NCBI GenBank assembly: GCA_025602915.1
Contig: JAHLJZ010000042.1
Location: 62,001 to 126,000 of the forward strand
DNA: 64,000 nucleotides
Direction of reading: 5' to 3'
Source of the DNA: Paraphysoderma sedebokerense
Lineage: Eukaryota; Blastocladiomycota; Physodermatomycetes; Physodermatales; Physodermataceae
The notes under the pieces were generated by a model, which was given only the letters and a program-made list of their open reading frames with translations, did not search any database and was not told where the DNA came from. The translations under genes were made by a program, and so were the position numbers. Positions within the stretch are counted from its first letter, which is position 1. The number at the start of each line of letters is the position of its first letter. Below are positions 1 to 13,900 of the stretch, one piece after another.

Positions 1-942
1 AAACGATGAGCAAGAGAATATCACCATAATTGATTTAATGTAATATGTACATGGACGAAGTTGGGCGTTTGGTCATCTGTAATAAATTCCTGGCTGTTGT
101 AAGACTCAAATTCATACTGACCATATGATGATACTCCGCGGTGCTCGATAAGCTGCATAAGATTCCATATGCCACCAAATGTGACCACACGAAGCGGTTA
201 CATAAACCATATTTTCGAGTTTATTAAAATTCCCTTATAACCTGACTATTGTTCTGATTGTGGCGGTGAACTGGCTGTTCCAAATTGGCCCCTTAGCGAT
301 ATTGTTACAATCAGAAATAAACTGATACATGAGTGGAGCACTCTCAGAACGAAACTAGATTTAGCGAAATAAATAAATTTAGGTTCTCCTAATGGGGCTG
401 GTGATTGAATATATCACTGTTCATATTTTTAACTAAAAAAGAGATAGGGGGCGTTGCCCAAAAAATTGACTTAGGAAACAACGGTCCGCTGCGATGCGCC
501 TTGCACATTTCGGCTCGCGCTGCATTTAAGTTAATCCATGACACACCGTTCCAACACGAGCGTAAATGCTAGAACTGCATTTGACAATATCATAAACCAT
601 TTTAGCTTTCTAATATCAATTATTTTCAAACTCATATGTGGAAGCTTCCCTAAATCATGACGAATTGCCACAGTGTCAAGGATTATCAAACAATAATCAA
701 CGACAAAATGTGGACTGTAACTTTAACTATCTAGCTCTGCATGTGGCACAGTGTCGGGAATAAAGCCCATCGTCAATTGCTGGCTGTTAGCTGTCATAAA
801 CGCTACGGTGACAGCCAATAGAGCATATAAGTATAGTACTTGGGACATCAAGTTCAGATACTCTTTGGCCTTTGCTAATTTGGATCATACATTCTCGCAT
901 TCCCTGTTCAAATAATTAGTGATTCTCTGGTCTATTTTGGAA
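1..942. other. No gene seen; upstream region of the lipase gene
   Basis: This AT-rich stretch has no open frame worth calling and no tRNA-like fold that I can see. The last 100-150 bases presumably hold the promoter of the lipase gene that starts at 943. A gene running in from the left cannot be excluded. Confidence 0.5.
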
Positions 943-2230
943 ATGTCATCGACTAACTACAATGTCCTGATTTTGGCGGTAGCCCTTTCACTTTTTGTTC
1001 TCGCGGTCAAAGGAAGCCCTGCCCCAAATACAGGTAAATCTCGATCGTTTAACTACAAGTTTTCTATTATAAGTGTTAACTAATCTCTCATTAGCTACCG
1101 CAATGGAGAAATATATCAACGAATGGAAAGCTGTTGATGCTGTGCGATCATCTCGTACGAGCTTAGCCAGCAATATTACCATATTAGCGCAAGAAGAATC
1201 CGTAACCGTTAAAAATTTAGAAGGATATCGTACATGGAATGCGCAAGAGATATTCAATGCGCAGATATGGGCCAAAGTATGTTCTGAAAATTTTTTGCTC
1301 GCGTTCGTCATATAATTCTTTCTCACAATTATCTTTCAAACTCACCAGTACTCGGCAGCAGCGTATTGTTTACTGGACGCACCAATCCGTAATTGGAATT
1401 GTCTCTTCCATTGTCGGAATGGTACAGAGGGTACTCGTGTGAGGAGAGTATTCAATACCGCCCTCACCAACACAAGAGGTAACTTTAATTATCATGTTCC
1501 CATCTCGCGTTTAATGTCAAATATTAACTCGTTCATCGAACTAGGCTTTGTTGCAACAAATCCCAACTTGAATGCAATTGTTGTGAGTTTTAGAGGTTCT
1601 TTAAGCCCAACAAATTTCGTTACCAACCTTGTCAGGAACCTTGTTCCGTTACGAACGAATGTGGGTGTTCAAAATTTGAATGTTCATCTAGGTTATCAGA
1701 ATACCTTCGAAGCTGTAAGAGGTTTAGTAATTGGCGAGGTTCGGGCAGCGTTGCAGGAAAATCCAAATTTTAAAGTTTATGTTACGGGTCATTCCTTAGG
1801 TAAATTAATAACTTTCGAATCTTTATATATGATCGGTTGACTAATCGTAATGATATTTTTAGGGGGTGCTGTTGCAAATTTGGCTATTCTGGCGATTAAG
1901 CAGGAACTTAATCTTCCCGACGACAAACTCGCTTTATATAATTATGGCACACCAAGAATGGGCGACGAGCGATTCGCCGATTTCTTAACATCACAGAAAT
2001 TTGAGCAATTTCGAATTCTAAACAAAAGAGACGACCCACCGATTGACCCGCCAAGAGGACGATACAAGCATTCATCCACCGAGGTTTGGTTCACTAATGG
2101 CAAAGCATATGTCTGTGACAAAACTTTGCCTAATGAAGATCCAAATTGTTCATTGTCAATTGGGAGGAATGTCAATTTGCTGGATCATCTATTGATCTTT
2201 GATAATGTTCCTTTCGGCCCAAATTGCTAG
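943..2230 (+). CDS. Secreted class 3 lipase (alpha/beta hydrolase)
   Basis: Four exons (943-1033, 1095-1276, 1349-1799, 1863-2230) join in frame to give 363 residues, a normal length for secreted fungal class 3 lipases. Residues 1 to about 25 form a hydrophobic signal peptide ending near KGSPAP. The nucleophile elbow GHSLGG is visible and is split by the last intron. An Asp in NKRDDPP and a His in LLDHLLIF near the C terminus sit where the other two catalytic residues lie in this family, and the oxyanion-region motif VVSFRGS lies upstream. The protein should be secreted and hydrolyse triacylglycerols or related esters outside the cell. Several Cys near residues 110-120 and at the C terminus may form disulfides. 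The start is the first ATG in frame with the signal peptide. A feruloyl-esterase-like specificity is possible, because the fold is shared. Confidence 0.9.
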
Positions 2231-3020
2231 GATATGACTCAAAGACTTCAAAAGAAACTCTGTTTGTATGATTTTCAAGCAACAGCAATGATTATGATGA
2301 TGATATGCATATAATATGACTTAAGAATGTACTGTATCGGTTCAATGAATAATACACGTAATATCAAGCGATTTACCTTGCGCGCACAATTACTGATGTT
2401 GCTTATCAACTGTTGCAATTCATCGCTTCAAACGTTTGGAGAGGCCACAAATTGTACCTACATAGCATGATATTTTAGGAGGCAACTTGAATTATAATAT
2501 TTTAAATACACACAAATCGTGAAGTGATTCGAAATTGCTATTGTCTGCGACCAAATGCCAAACGAAGAGGTTCAAACTTCAAAGTGATGAAAATATGATG
2601 TAATCTACTAATAAATGTCTTACTCGTTGGCTCCTAGCAGGTTCTTATTACTCACGCTTGGGCGCTGTAAGATATGGAACTCTAGCTAGAGCTTAAACAG
2701 TGAATATATATACAGATGTGTTGTAATTCCATGAATGATACGTGATTGTTCTAGCACCATCCTAGATTAATGCCATTAAAACTGAATAATGACTCTAATG
2801 ATTGGAGGCATACCCACAAAACAAAAGAAAAGGAACAACTCGAAAAATGACAATACTGGAGTAAGGATCAAGATTTTGAATTCGGATGGCACCACAGAAT
2901 CGTAAGCGGTCTCAAACACGATACAATTCATTTTCTTCGAGGGCCGAAGATGTAAGACAAGCTCCGTAAAGTAAGACTCTAATTCGCATCATAATTAGCC
3001 CTACTCTTTAATTGATATAT
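2231..3020. other. Intergenic, no gene seen
   Basis: This lies between the convergent 3' ends of the lipase gene and TMEM234. The sequence is AT-rich and full of stops in all frames. I see no RNA gene, repeat or coding remnant in it. Confidence 0.5.
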
Positions 3021-3728
3021 TCAAATTACTTGGATCCCTGTGCGGCTAAGAAGGCAAAGAGACACTCCACACATCACGAAAACCATGCCGAAGTATGACT
3101 CTTCAAGATGTATTCATCAGTACTCCTCTATCAATTCGCACTCAAATGCGTAATAAAACATACCCCAGCTGCCCACTTCCTCTCCTAATGCCTTTCCCAC
3201 TAAAAACGTAACCACTAAAGTCAGGGCATTCGCCACCGGAACCGTCAAGGATAGATCTGCCAAGCGGAAGTTAATCGCAGAATTGGCGGCATGGTTTTGG
3301 TAAGGTTGAAAGCGCAGATGTACCATTGTCGCCTAGTGTCCAATAATAAACAACGGATCCTGATAGATTGAGCAGCAGAGGCAATATATACTGTAATTCT
3401 GCGAGGTCAAATTTCGTACTGGCGTACTTCTCATTAACTGACCCGCCTTACCTGCCAGGTTTTTAACACATTAATCACAGAGCCAAAATAATTCCTCTCA
3501 TTCTGATCAACATCATCATCCAAATCTGAATCGTTTAGCGAGGATTCAACGATTTGAACCTGTTTGTCAGCGAACAGTTTCGCTCCTCGGCGAATGAAAG
3601 GATTGGTTCCACCCCAAAGCAAGGAGACGAGGAGAAGAGAGAATGCCGTTTCTATGCCGAAATACGTGAATATTGAGAGCTGAAGTGAGAGAGAAGACGA
3701 TATGCTTACGCAATACTGCAGTTGACAT
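3021..3728 (-). CDS. TMEM234: TMEM234 family (UPF0546) small multipass membrane protein
   Basis: Five exons on the minus strand (3728-3710, 3651-3452, 3390-3324, 3256-3164, 3100-3021) give 152 residues, close to the animal family length. The family signature is clear: LLWGGTNPFIRRG near the N terminus, then YILPLLLNLSGSVVYY, then LSLTVPVANALTLVVTFLVG and GKALGEEVG, and a last hydrophobic helix GMVFVMCGVSLCLL. Four membrane segments are expected. The family is a small relative of the EamA/DMT transporter fold and its molecular function is not established. An acidic insert (NDSDLDDDVDQNE) between helices 1 and 2 is not something I know from the animal protein. The 19-nt first exon is supported by a phase-matched join, but a different N terminus cannot be excluded. 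Confidence 0.88.
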
Positions 3729-4045
3729 TGAATTCCAGATGTCAGCGGCCGGCCGTGAGGTGAATGAATCTGGAGTGATGAAGCAGCGCGTTTGCGGCCT
3801 CCAGTATTATAGGTGTATTCGAAAATTTGATTGCCGACTGAAAACAATGAGCTGCATCCTCTAATTTGTAAATGATGTGAGTTCATAATGACCTTAATAT
3901 AGGCAAATCTGTCCGCAGTTTTTCAGTAAATATACGACTACACATTTATTATATGGACAGGGAGCGGGGCAACAGTAATAAACGATTTGGCAGACAAATC
4001 TTGAAAATTGAGCCAAATTTTCTATTCAATATCTTCTTGTGTCGA
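3729..4045. other. Intergenic between two minus-strand genes
   Basis: About 320 bp holding the presumed TMEM234 promoter and the 3' end of the EFM5 transcript. Open frames here overlap TMEM234 intron or upstream sequence and show no coding pattern. Confidence 0.5.
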
Positions 4046-4916
4046 TTAAGCCCACTGAAACATTGTTCCTCTTTCATTATACGTTGTAAAGCACCCAAAC
4101 TCGTTACTCAGACCGTTCTTGTGTTGCGGCCTAAATTTCACCATTTTCGCCTGGACCAGCCTTTCTATATGGGGTCTCATCACCATGCCTGTGCAAACTA
4201 CAACTTTCCCCTCTGGCTTTAACAAATACTTAATAGATTGTGCCGTCTTTTCCCAACATTCCTCCGATAGGAATGGCGGGTCGGCAAGTATTACATCCAT
4301 TGATCCTTCCAACGACGGTATAGAGGAAGGGAGGGAGGAAAACGTAGTGGGGCGAGTATAGTCATAATGTATGAATGAAGATTGGTAAATCGAAAATCGA
4401 GTGTCGTATTCAAACAAGTACATGTTGGGTCGACTTGGAAATAATTCCTATTGGTAGAGATTTGGATGAATTCATAATAATCACCTCGGAACGGCATAAT
4501 CCGTAAATTTACCTTCAGCTTCACAAATACTGTTGGGGAACTGACACAAGCAATTCTTTTTGTTGTGTCGTTTTCAGTCAATCGTATAAGTTCGTTTGAT
4601 AAAATTTCTGCTGTTCGGTCGTCGTACCAGAACTGACTCAACTATTAAGAATTGACAAGCATTAATCAAGGGGGAATCCAAGATTGATGACCGTAGCATC
4701 TTCACTTACCTGCCAATCTTCTTTGAATAGTTCCATTGAAACCTTGAGCGTTTCATTTGGGGTATCGGCTTCTGTATCATTTTCTTCGAATCGCTTCTCG
4801 GCGATCTCCTTCAATTTCTCAAATTTTTCCTTCTCCGCCTCCTGCTCTTTCAGAAATTGCTGCAATACAGCCAGAGTATGCTCTGATAGTTGCACCTGGT
4901 CGTCCTCAGTTGTCAT
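4046..4916 (-). CDS. EFM5: EEF1A lysine methyltransferase 1 (Efm5/N6AMT2 family)
   Basis: Three exons (4916-4710, 4641-4513, 4447-4046) give 245 residues; the human protein is about 214. The N terminus is a helical acidic/Lys-rich stretch (FLKEQEAEKEKFEKL), followed by the conserved start of the domain SQFWYDD. The SAM-binding fold continues with RIACVSSPTVF and YLFEYDTRF. The catalytic DPPF signature of the N6-MTase-like class is present in MDVILADPPFLSEECWEK. The family trimethylates a lysine of translation elongation factor eEF1A in the cytosol; Lys79 is the site known for yeast and human. The start at 4916 follows a possible intron acceptor, so a 5' UTR intron or a longer N terminus (ATG near 4955) is possible. 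It shares its upstream region with the plus-strand membrane protein gene. Confidence 0.9.
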
Positions 4917-5336
4917 CTGCGAATATAAATTTACAATCAATTGGCCGAGTTGCAATATTTTTTTTTAACGGCGGATTCCACGTGAAGACCAGACAGGGCG
5001 ACAATAGTATCCAACTCCACGGCAGATCAATCCAGCTTGATTTCGCCCCTATTGTCGACGGGGTGGAACTTTGGAGGAATCTCACATGATAATGGAGACG
5101 CCGGAGTTATTCAGACACACATGTTTCAAGGTGCCGCCGGATACTGTGCTTTTTCATCATCTGAGTAGTATTGTCGCCGAGATTATTTCAATCCGCTACG
5201 AACATATGGAGGCCATCTGATTTGAATAGTTCGAAGTACCTTCGCTGCATAAGTTTTTGATAAATCTTGGAACGGTTTGGTTTAGCTCTCGATCATTATA
5301 TATTACTTTTGCAGAGCAAGAATATTTTTGCAACGA
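4917..5336. promoter_or_regulatory. Shared upstream region of two divergent genes
   Basis: About 420 bp between EFM5 (-) and the Cys-rich membrane protein gene (+). It must hold both promoters. No clear TATA box or repeat stands out. A first exon with a signal peptide for the plus-strand gene could lie here but was not found. Confidence 0.4.
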
Positions 5337-6724
5337 ATGTCGACGGACTCGCCACCCAAATTGAAAGGCCAGCTTTCGGAATTCTTTCCCGGGCCTTTTA
5401 CATCAGATTCTGGTCATGAAGTCTTCACTACCTGTTCTGGCGATATTGACTGTAAAGCCAAAAAACCAGAAAAGGAGCGGTGTAATTCACTTTTTACCTG
5501 CCGTCGACAGAATTGTGAGTCTGAAGTTGGAAGTTTCGAAGATTTAATGGGGTTTGAACTGGTTGAGGCTGGGCTAAAGATAGATAACAAAAAGGTGATG
5601 AAAGCAGAGAAAGATTATTTTGAAAACGAGGTTTCGAGAAATATAATCATAGACCTTGGTTTGTTTTTTCTTTTTTTGCATTTCCATCATCAATTGTCTG
5701 CTGCCTTTTGTGATATGCAAAGGACCAGAACGACATGACGCTTACATTTTGTCTGTACTCTGTAGCGGATCAAATTCAATCATGTTCCTTCACGAAATGT
5801 CGATCAGAATATCTCCAATGCCACGGCCTCTTCTGCGCCAATTTGACCACACCAATATTAAATGGCAACCTTACGATCACTCCTTTCAACCCATCTAGTC
5901 CGCTATTCCAATCCTCTGATTTCAGATTGCTCAGTCCTAGCAACAATACCACCAACTTGACAATATCGAAACCACCCGAAACATGGATTACATTAGGCGT
6001 CTGTAGCATTTCACCCGTCCTCAAAACTCCCTGTCCGTCTTCGAATTTGCATCCCGATTTCAACCTTATCTCCCTGTACGGTTCACCCCTTCCGCGCAGA
6101 TTCTACAATCACTCCTTTTGCGACTCTGATCAATTCAAGCCGTCCTCTGTTTTAACAGAAACGTGCACGACGGATTCACAATGTCTATTTGGAATCTGCT
6201 CAAAATCTACGCAAAAATGTGCCCCTCATTATTTAAGTCCAGCGACACCACCAGAATCTGCTCCAATCTGGAATACGCTTGGTGGAGTGTCTCAGTTTCT
6301 TATTATGTTGCTGGTGATCGTCGGTACCTTTTGGTTTATTAGAATTGCGAGAAGGCGACAACAAAGGCGGAATAACGAAGACGGTGATATTTTGGGACCG
6401 AGAAATGGCTACGGTGGCGATGAAATGAGAAGCTTTGGGATCGACAGGATAGACTCTGTAATGACACTACCCAGATATGAAGGAAGAGAAGGCGCGACGT
6501 CTGCTGCGACAACGGATCGAATTGAATCGTGGGAATGCTCTGAATTGCCGCCAAGCTACGAAGATGTTGTCGGACAGACCACTGGAAGTGACAGTGAAGA
6601 GACTGTTCAGATAGAGTTGCAGTTTCCAGCGGCAGAATTGACTGAGATAGATGTATCAAATGACCACACACAGGAAACAGTTTCACCAGATGACGATGAT
6701 CGAAGTATAGAACAGGTAAGCTAA
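5337..6724 (+). CDS. Predicted single-pass membrane protein, Cys-rich ectodomain, PPxY tail
   Basis: I do not recognise the family. Two exons (5337-5514 and 5766-6724) join in phase to give 378 residues. The first two thirds are rich in Cys (CSGDIDC, SLFTCRRQ, CSFTKCRSEYLQCHGLFC, then ETCTTDSQCLFGICS) and carry several N-x-S/T sites, as expected for an extracellular domain. A membrane helix follows (SQFLIMLLVIVGTFWFI), then a basic stop-transfer stretch (RIARRRQQRR). The acidic cytosolic tail contains LPPSYEDVV, a PPxY motif of the kind bound by WW domains of Rsp5/NEDD4 ubiquitin ligases. No signal peptide is visible at this start, so an upstream exon may be missing. The frame ends at a splice-donor-like site (CAG/GTAAGC) just before the stop, so the C terminus may also continue. 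Confidence 0.65.
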
Positions 6725-6900
6725 ACTTGAAATGCATGAATAGAAGTAGAAAGCATATTATACCGCATGTATATATTTAAGAGAATACACTATAATGATA
6801 GCAGAACTGATCTCCGGCCAAACGTAGCGTCCCATAGTTATGTTGCAGAGTATTCCATATATCACTGCAGAAAAATTTAATTATTCTTGCTTTGAAAGAT

Positions 6901-8925
6901 TTACATTATGATTGTCTCGATTGAAACTCGTCTCTTCCTATCGGTATCCACAAACACATTATCGACCGCCCAACCTTTCTCTTCTAACGCCTTTCGGATT
7001 TCAGAGTATCGTTTATCCACGATATCTCCGGCAACACTTAACACTTTGCTATCATTTCCATGGTCAAGTTTTCCGGTATCTTTGTCCATCTCCTTTTCAG
7101 TCATTTTATTCCTACCAGCCTGAACTTTGTTCTCTATGAGGTACCTCGCCACAGTTGCATGAAGAAATCCTTTCAAGGCATTTCCTTCGCTACAATCCTT
7201 CAAATACCACAATCTCATTTGTCGTTCCATCGCATTATACTGAATAACATATCCGTCCTTCAAAGTCTTCGGTAAAGTACTGGAACTATGGGGCGAATAA
7301 GTGAAGTAAGATGCGGACAAATTGGGGTTTATCGAGAGAGAGGTGACGAATGGTGCTTTGTACGGGGATACGAAGAGGAAGGATTCGGCAGTTGAAACAG
7401 CGGCAGGTGTGAGTATAGGGATAGTGGCAGAAATTTCAATTGCAGAAGGAGATGGCGATAACGAGGCATCGCGCACTGATATTGTGACATGCAAATGTCA
7501 GCTACGAGGTGTTAAGTGGCCTAAATTGAATACATACCTAGAATTGGTAACGCAGGTTCTAACAACCTTTCACATCGTTGCACATTGAGAGTACTGGTGA
7601 TAACTGCCACATTTGACTTATACATTGAATACAGCGTAATAAACGAGAACGGTAAAAATGAAAGGAAGACGTGACTGAACTCTGTGCCGACATTTGCAGA
7701 GACTGATCAACCCATACCGAAGCCAATATAAAAAGAGTAAGTCATTACATATCAGTTTCAAATCAAGGAAATATGTGCCTTACCTAATATTCCAATACCG
7801 GTTCCTACGTGACGAGAGAGCTGTAAACATCGCGTTCATTCAAAGAATAGGACGAAGGCAAAAATAACGCACCAAATAAACTCGCAGCGGTCGCTTGAGA
7901 ACCTGATTTTGCAGTGATATCACCCAAGTTATCTTTTAGAGCGAAAGTTTGGTGCATTTGAGCTCTAGTCGCTGAAGATGCAAGCCATGCTATATTCTTC
8001 CCTGTTGACTCGTGTGTTACACAATGCGTTTTTTAGAACAGCGATCTAGATGTTGGGCACACGTACCGATATTCGAGATACTGGCCATTGCAAGGAACCC
8101 TGCTGGATATAACGGTGTCAACAGTTCGATGACTGTCGCAAACTGCATTGCCAGGGCTGCATTAAACCGGATTTTTTTAGGCTCGCTGTCAAAACGAGAT
8201 CCTGTCAAACTTGCGTACAACACCCCACCAAATTGTCCTAGACCATCCTTGATAATCCAATTAAGCGCGGCAGCTATTATAATTTGAAAATATCAGGCCA
8301 CAGAAACTGAAGTATAAACGACGCAAAGACGGCGCACCTAAAGGAATGGACCCTGCGCCGAGACCAATTGCGAATAACAATGACTGAGTAGACAAAACTG
8401 TTTTTATGATTAGATAGTGATTAATTGCTATGTATCTTTTATCGGCCGGCGGTGGCCATAACTCAAACACGAACCTCCAGTAACTGAACCCGCAACCGAA
8501 TTCAAAAATGACCATTGACAATAACTAGTATACTCAGGGCTGACACTGTGGGGATATCCAGCAGGTAAAAATGTGGCTAATACTCTATCATAGACTGTTC
8601 TAAAGAGACCCTTCTGTCTTGATGTAGACTCGGTTGTTCCGTTGGGATTTCTCTGTTCCAGACGTGTTTCCACCGATACTTCATTTGGAGTAGTCTGCGA
8701 TATGGTTATGACATGTCTCGGTGAGCGAGGAATCCACCATTTATGGGAGGATTGGGTTACTTCGATGGAGAATGGGTTTGGGGGCAGACGAGTCGGTTCT
8801 GAGGAGAAGGAGCGAAATGACGAAGGCACTACTTTTAATTTCAAGCCGCTGGTGTAAAGCCTCGATATAAATAATTTAGAAGAAAAGCGAGAGCAGTGTA
8901 TGCTCGAGTGTATCTGACAAAACAT
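6901..8925 (-). CDS. RUS family protein (DUF647), probably mitochondrial
   Basis: A multi-exon minus-strand gene. The first exon begins with an Arg/Ser-rich, acid-free N terminus that looks like a mitochondrial presequence. It reaches the DUF647 hallmark FLPAGYPHSVSPEYTSY. Later exons carry GVLSTQSLLFAIGLGAG, AALNWIIKDGLGQFGGVLYA and PLYPAGFLAMASISNIG, all in the order found in plant and animal RUS proteins (RUS1, C16orf58). The C-terminal exon (7494-6901) holds the substrate-like tail with a helical KALEEKGWAVDN stretch that matches the family's end. In plants RUS1/RUS2 act in UV-B and vitamin B6-linked signalling; the fungal role is unknown. At least four introns are needed; the stretch 7495-8000 was not resolved exon by exon. 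Confidence 0.85.
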
Positions 8926-10680
<1,755 letters not shown>

Positions 10681-10975
10681 GAGAAATATCAATACGAGTG
10701 TCTATAAGGAGAGAGTTCATTAAGGATTGTATAGTATGTTCAAGCTTTCACAGAAGAATCTTCGTAGTCTGGAGTTGACCTTGTCTGAGGCGCCAGCCAT
10801 CAATAAGAATGCCTTCTTGGCTTTATCCTGTACTTTGTCGTCGGACAATGGTCTACATTTGTGTGATCCTTTCCTACCCATCTAGTGGCCGAAAGACTTT
10901 ATTGGATGAATAAGTCATAATAATATCACTTGGCTTTAGACAAGAACGAAATGACTCCATTATTCATAAATTTCC

Positions 10976-13900
10976 CTATTCATCTTCTGACTCCATGTCG
11001 TCTTCTTCGTCGTCACTTCCGCTTTCTGCTTCTTCTTCAACCCCTACTATCCCAACCAATTCATCTAAATCACTTTGCACCATTCCATATCCCAACTTTT
11101 CGAATCCATTTTTGACTTCAGTGATTTTAGAAGGTGGGCAAACAACTGATAGAACCGATGTTGAAGCAGAGAAGAGTGGGACGAGGTATGTATGTAACAC
11201 GCGATTGAGATCAGAAAGTGTGATGTCCTGAGAGTTTACTGTGAATAAACGCAAAGTACAACTAGTACAAGATATTTAACGAAACGGGGGAAAAGCAAAT
11301 CTTACTTTAACTTCGTTCAGAACTTTACGATTCATAAATTGTTCGACCCTTTTCAATTCTAAATTCACAAAACTCATGTTTCCACTCTTCATTGCATTTT
11401 CTTCCGCATTGACAAGACTAAAAATAAAGCTGCTTTTTGCACTTTCAATCATTGATTCATCTAGTTGAACTTGACCGTTCTGGATTTCTTGAATAATTGA
11501 TTGGGCACGGGTAAAAGCGGCTAAAGGATCGGACGAGCGGTAAATGGTGAACCGAACAAGAGCAGAATGAACATCAATGCTGAGGCTGGCACCATATGCT
11601 AAACCGGGTCCGCGGATTTGCTGATGGAATCAAGTATTAGTGACCGAGTCGAACCTCAATCATGAATATCTACTTACCTTCCAGAAAACGCCTACAGCAA
11701 GAAGGAAAACAGTGTTTATGTTAAGTGTAAATGAAATGTTACAAATCACATTAGACCCAACGTACCTTCCATGGTTTGGAAATATTCAAATAAAACACTT
11801 AAAGCAGCATAATCTTTATGACCAAACTCCCCAATTCCTTTGGCAACACCTACCAAATACCCGGACTCAATGCTCGCCATACTCACAACCTTGCTATGCT
11901 TCTGCTGAGGTTGTGACGTCGATGAACGGGGGCTTTTACCGATTGTCGTAAGGAATTGTTGGGACAATTGAACAGGTGGCATCGCAGGAAGCGGGGTGTT
12001 GAACTTTTGAAGCAGTCGCAAATTCAGGATGACGTAAAATATCAAGCGACAATTCTAACACAAAAAAAATACCTTGTACTTTGGTTTGAATTGTGACCAA
12101 GGGGACAACGGATCACTCAGCTTCCTTATCGCGCCACAGACATGAATACGAATATTATTAGGATGTGTTACTGCATCGAAAATAATATCCCCATTTAGTG
12201 TATAAGAATGAAAGAAGAGAATGAAAGGTGTCGAAGTGAGCATAAAATTAGAATTGCCGAAATGCAATGAAAACATGGTACATACAAATTTCTCTAAGCT
12301 TATTTATTTCGTCAACAACATTATTCGGATCGGATTCGATTTTTTTTACGATTTCGGTTAAGAACTTAGATTGATTTATCAAATTGCATGCAATGTGGTT
12401 TGACGATTCGTTGTATAATATAGTTTTGAGCGTCATATCGGTCATCTGGTGGAATAGAGAATGCCTTTTGATGAATAAAAATTCAACAGATGCATAAGAT
12501 TATCGAACAACGCCATTTACCTTCATCCCGTCTCTCTTATTTCTGGGAACATCGTTCAATAACTTCTTAGCCGCAATAACGAGTCTATAAGAGTGCACTT
12601 AGTATACATCAAAAGACAACGGAACTGCATTGAGACAATACCTCTCGGGGGTAAACTCACTAAACCATGCTAAATCATTTAACCATTGAATTCCTTTTTC
12701 ATATTTCTTTGCCTCAACTTTCACGGAAACCCTGACTAAACTTTCGAAGGCACCACAAATAAAGTTCGATCCACCAAGCCCACAGTCATTGGAGTGATAT
12801 ACTGTGTCTGTATTTAATCCATTCACCACTTGCTCGTGGGTCAACTTTGTGCCGTCAGGTTTGGTGACTGGAAGAATGAAAAATGCTTCCAAGTAAAGTT
12901 CAATGTATGCAGCTAGCGAAGGAGTAAGATTACGAGTGTCAAAGTAGACTGAGATTTGGATGAATGACGAATGGACGTCTATCAATAAACAACAATTGAG
13001 CTGTCAAGTTTCACCGAACAAAGACGATATATGAATTGAATGGATTGAAGCAATTACCGTCAAATTGGATAAAATAGGGGACATTAGCATTCTTCAATCC
13101 ATCAAGTTGTTTTTGCAACGGCGTAGTTCTAGAGGAAAATTCACGGGTCAGCAAAATTACCGAACGGTTATATTTGAAAGCACAAAACAGCATACAGTTT
13201 CATATCACCGCCATTTCTGCCAGTATCAACATTTGGAAACGAAATGTCCAATTTCGGAGTAGGAAATTCACCAATCATTTCGGGCGGAATGGGTTTATCA
13301 TTCTCCTGCATTGCATGATCGAGCCTTTCTTGGAGTTGCTTCAACTTTTCAGGTCCCAAATCGGAGCGCTGAAAAAAAAAGAAGTGAATTTCTTATTGTA
13401 AAGCAGGTAAAACAAAGCAAGATCACGAGAAGAAATATGATCAAACTGATGATACCTGCTTATCCAATCTTGCTTTCTCATCTTCTTGAATTTGTTTCGC
13501 GAGAGCAGCCGACGGCTTTCCTATCAATACGACGTGAGGTCGCTCGAGAATGTATCTGACAATGAAATTTATCTACATGTGAATACAACGAAAAAAAAGA
13601 TAGGATAACGCAAGCATACTTGTTGATATACTGGACCCATTTCGAACTCTGCCAGAGCAATAGTTCATCTAAATAAGCTAAGTCATCTACCATATCCCGC
13701 AATTGTGCACCTTTTTTTTCACCATAAAGGAAATCTGAGAGCAATGAAATTGATGATTAATCAAGAGACATTCTGGAGTGAAGAGCTAACCGAGAAAAAG
13801 TATGAAATTGTACCGCAGATAACAGGGTTCGTTAAAATGTCGTGACCATCCGTCTCAATGTCATCCAAAGTTTTCAATCTTTTGCGCTCGATGGTAAGCT

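Noticed and set aside
4662-4955. Longer N terminus for EFM5 from the ATG at 4,955
   Set aside because: The extra residues show no conservation that I know of, and an intron-acceptor-like sequence precedes the ATG at 4,916. Kept only as an alternative.
6901-7588. Several plus-strand frames opposite the RUS C-terminal exon
   Set aside because: The minus-strand frame carries the DUF647 family end; the plus-strand frames are its mirror.
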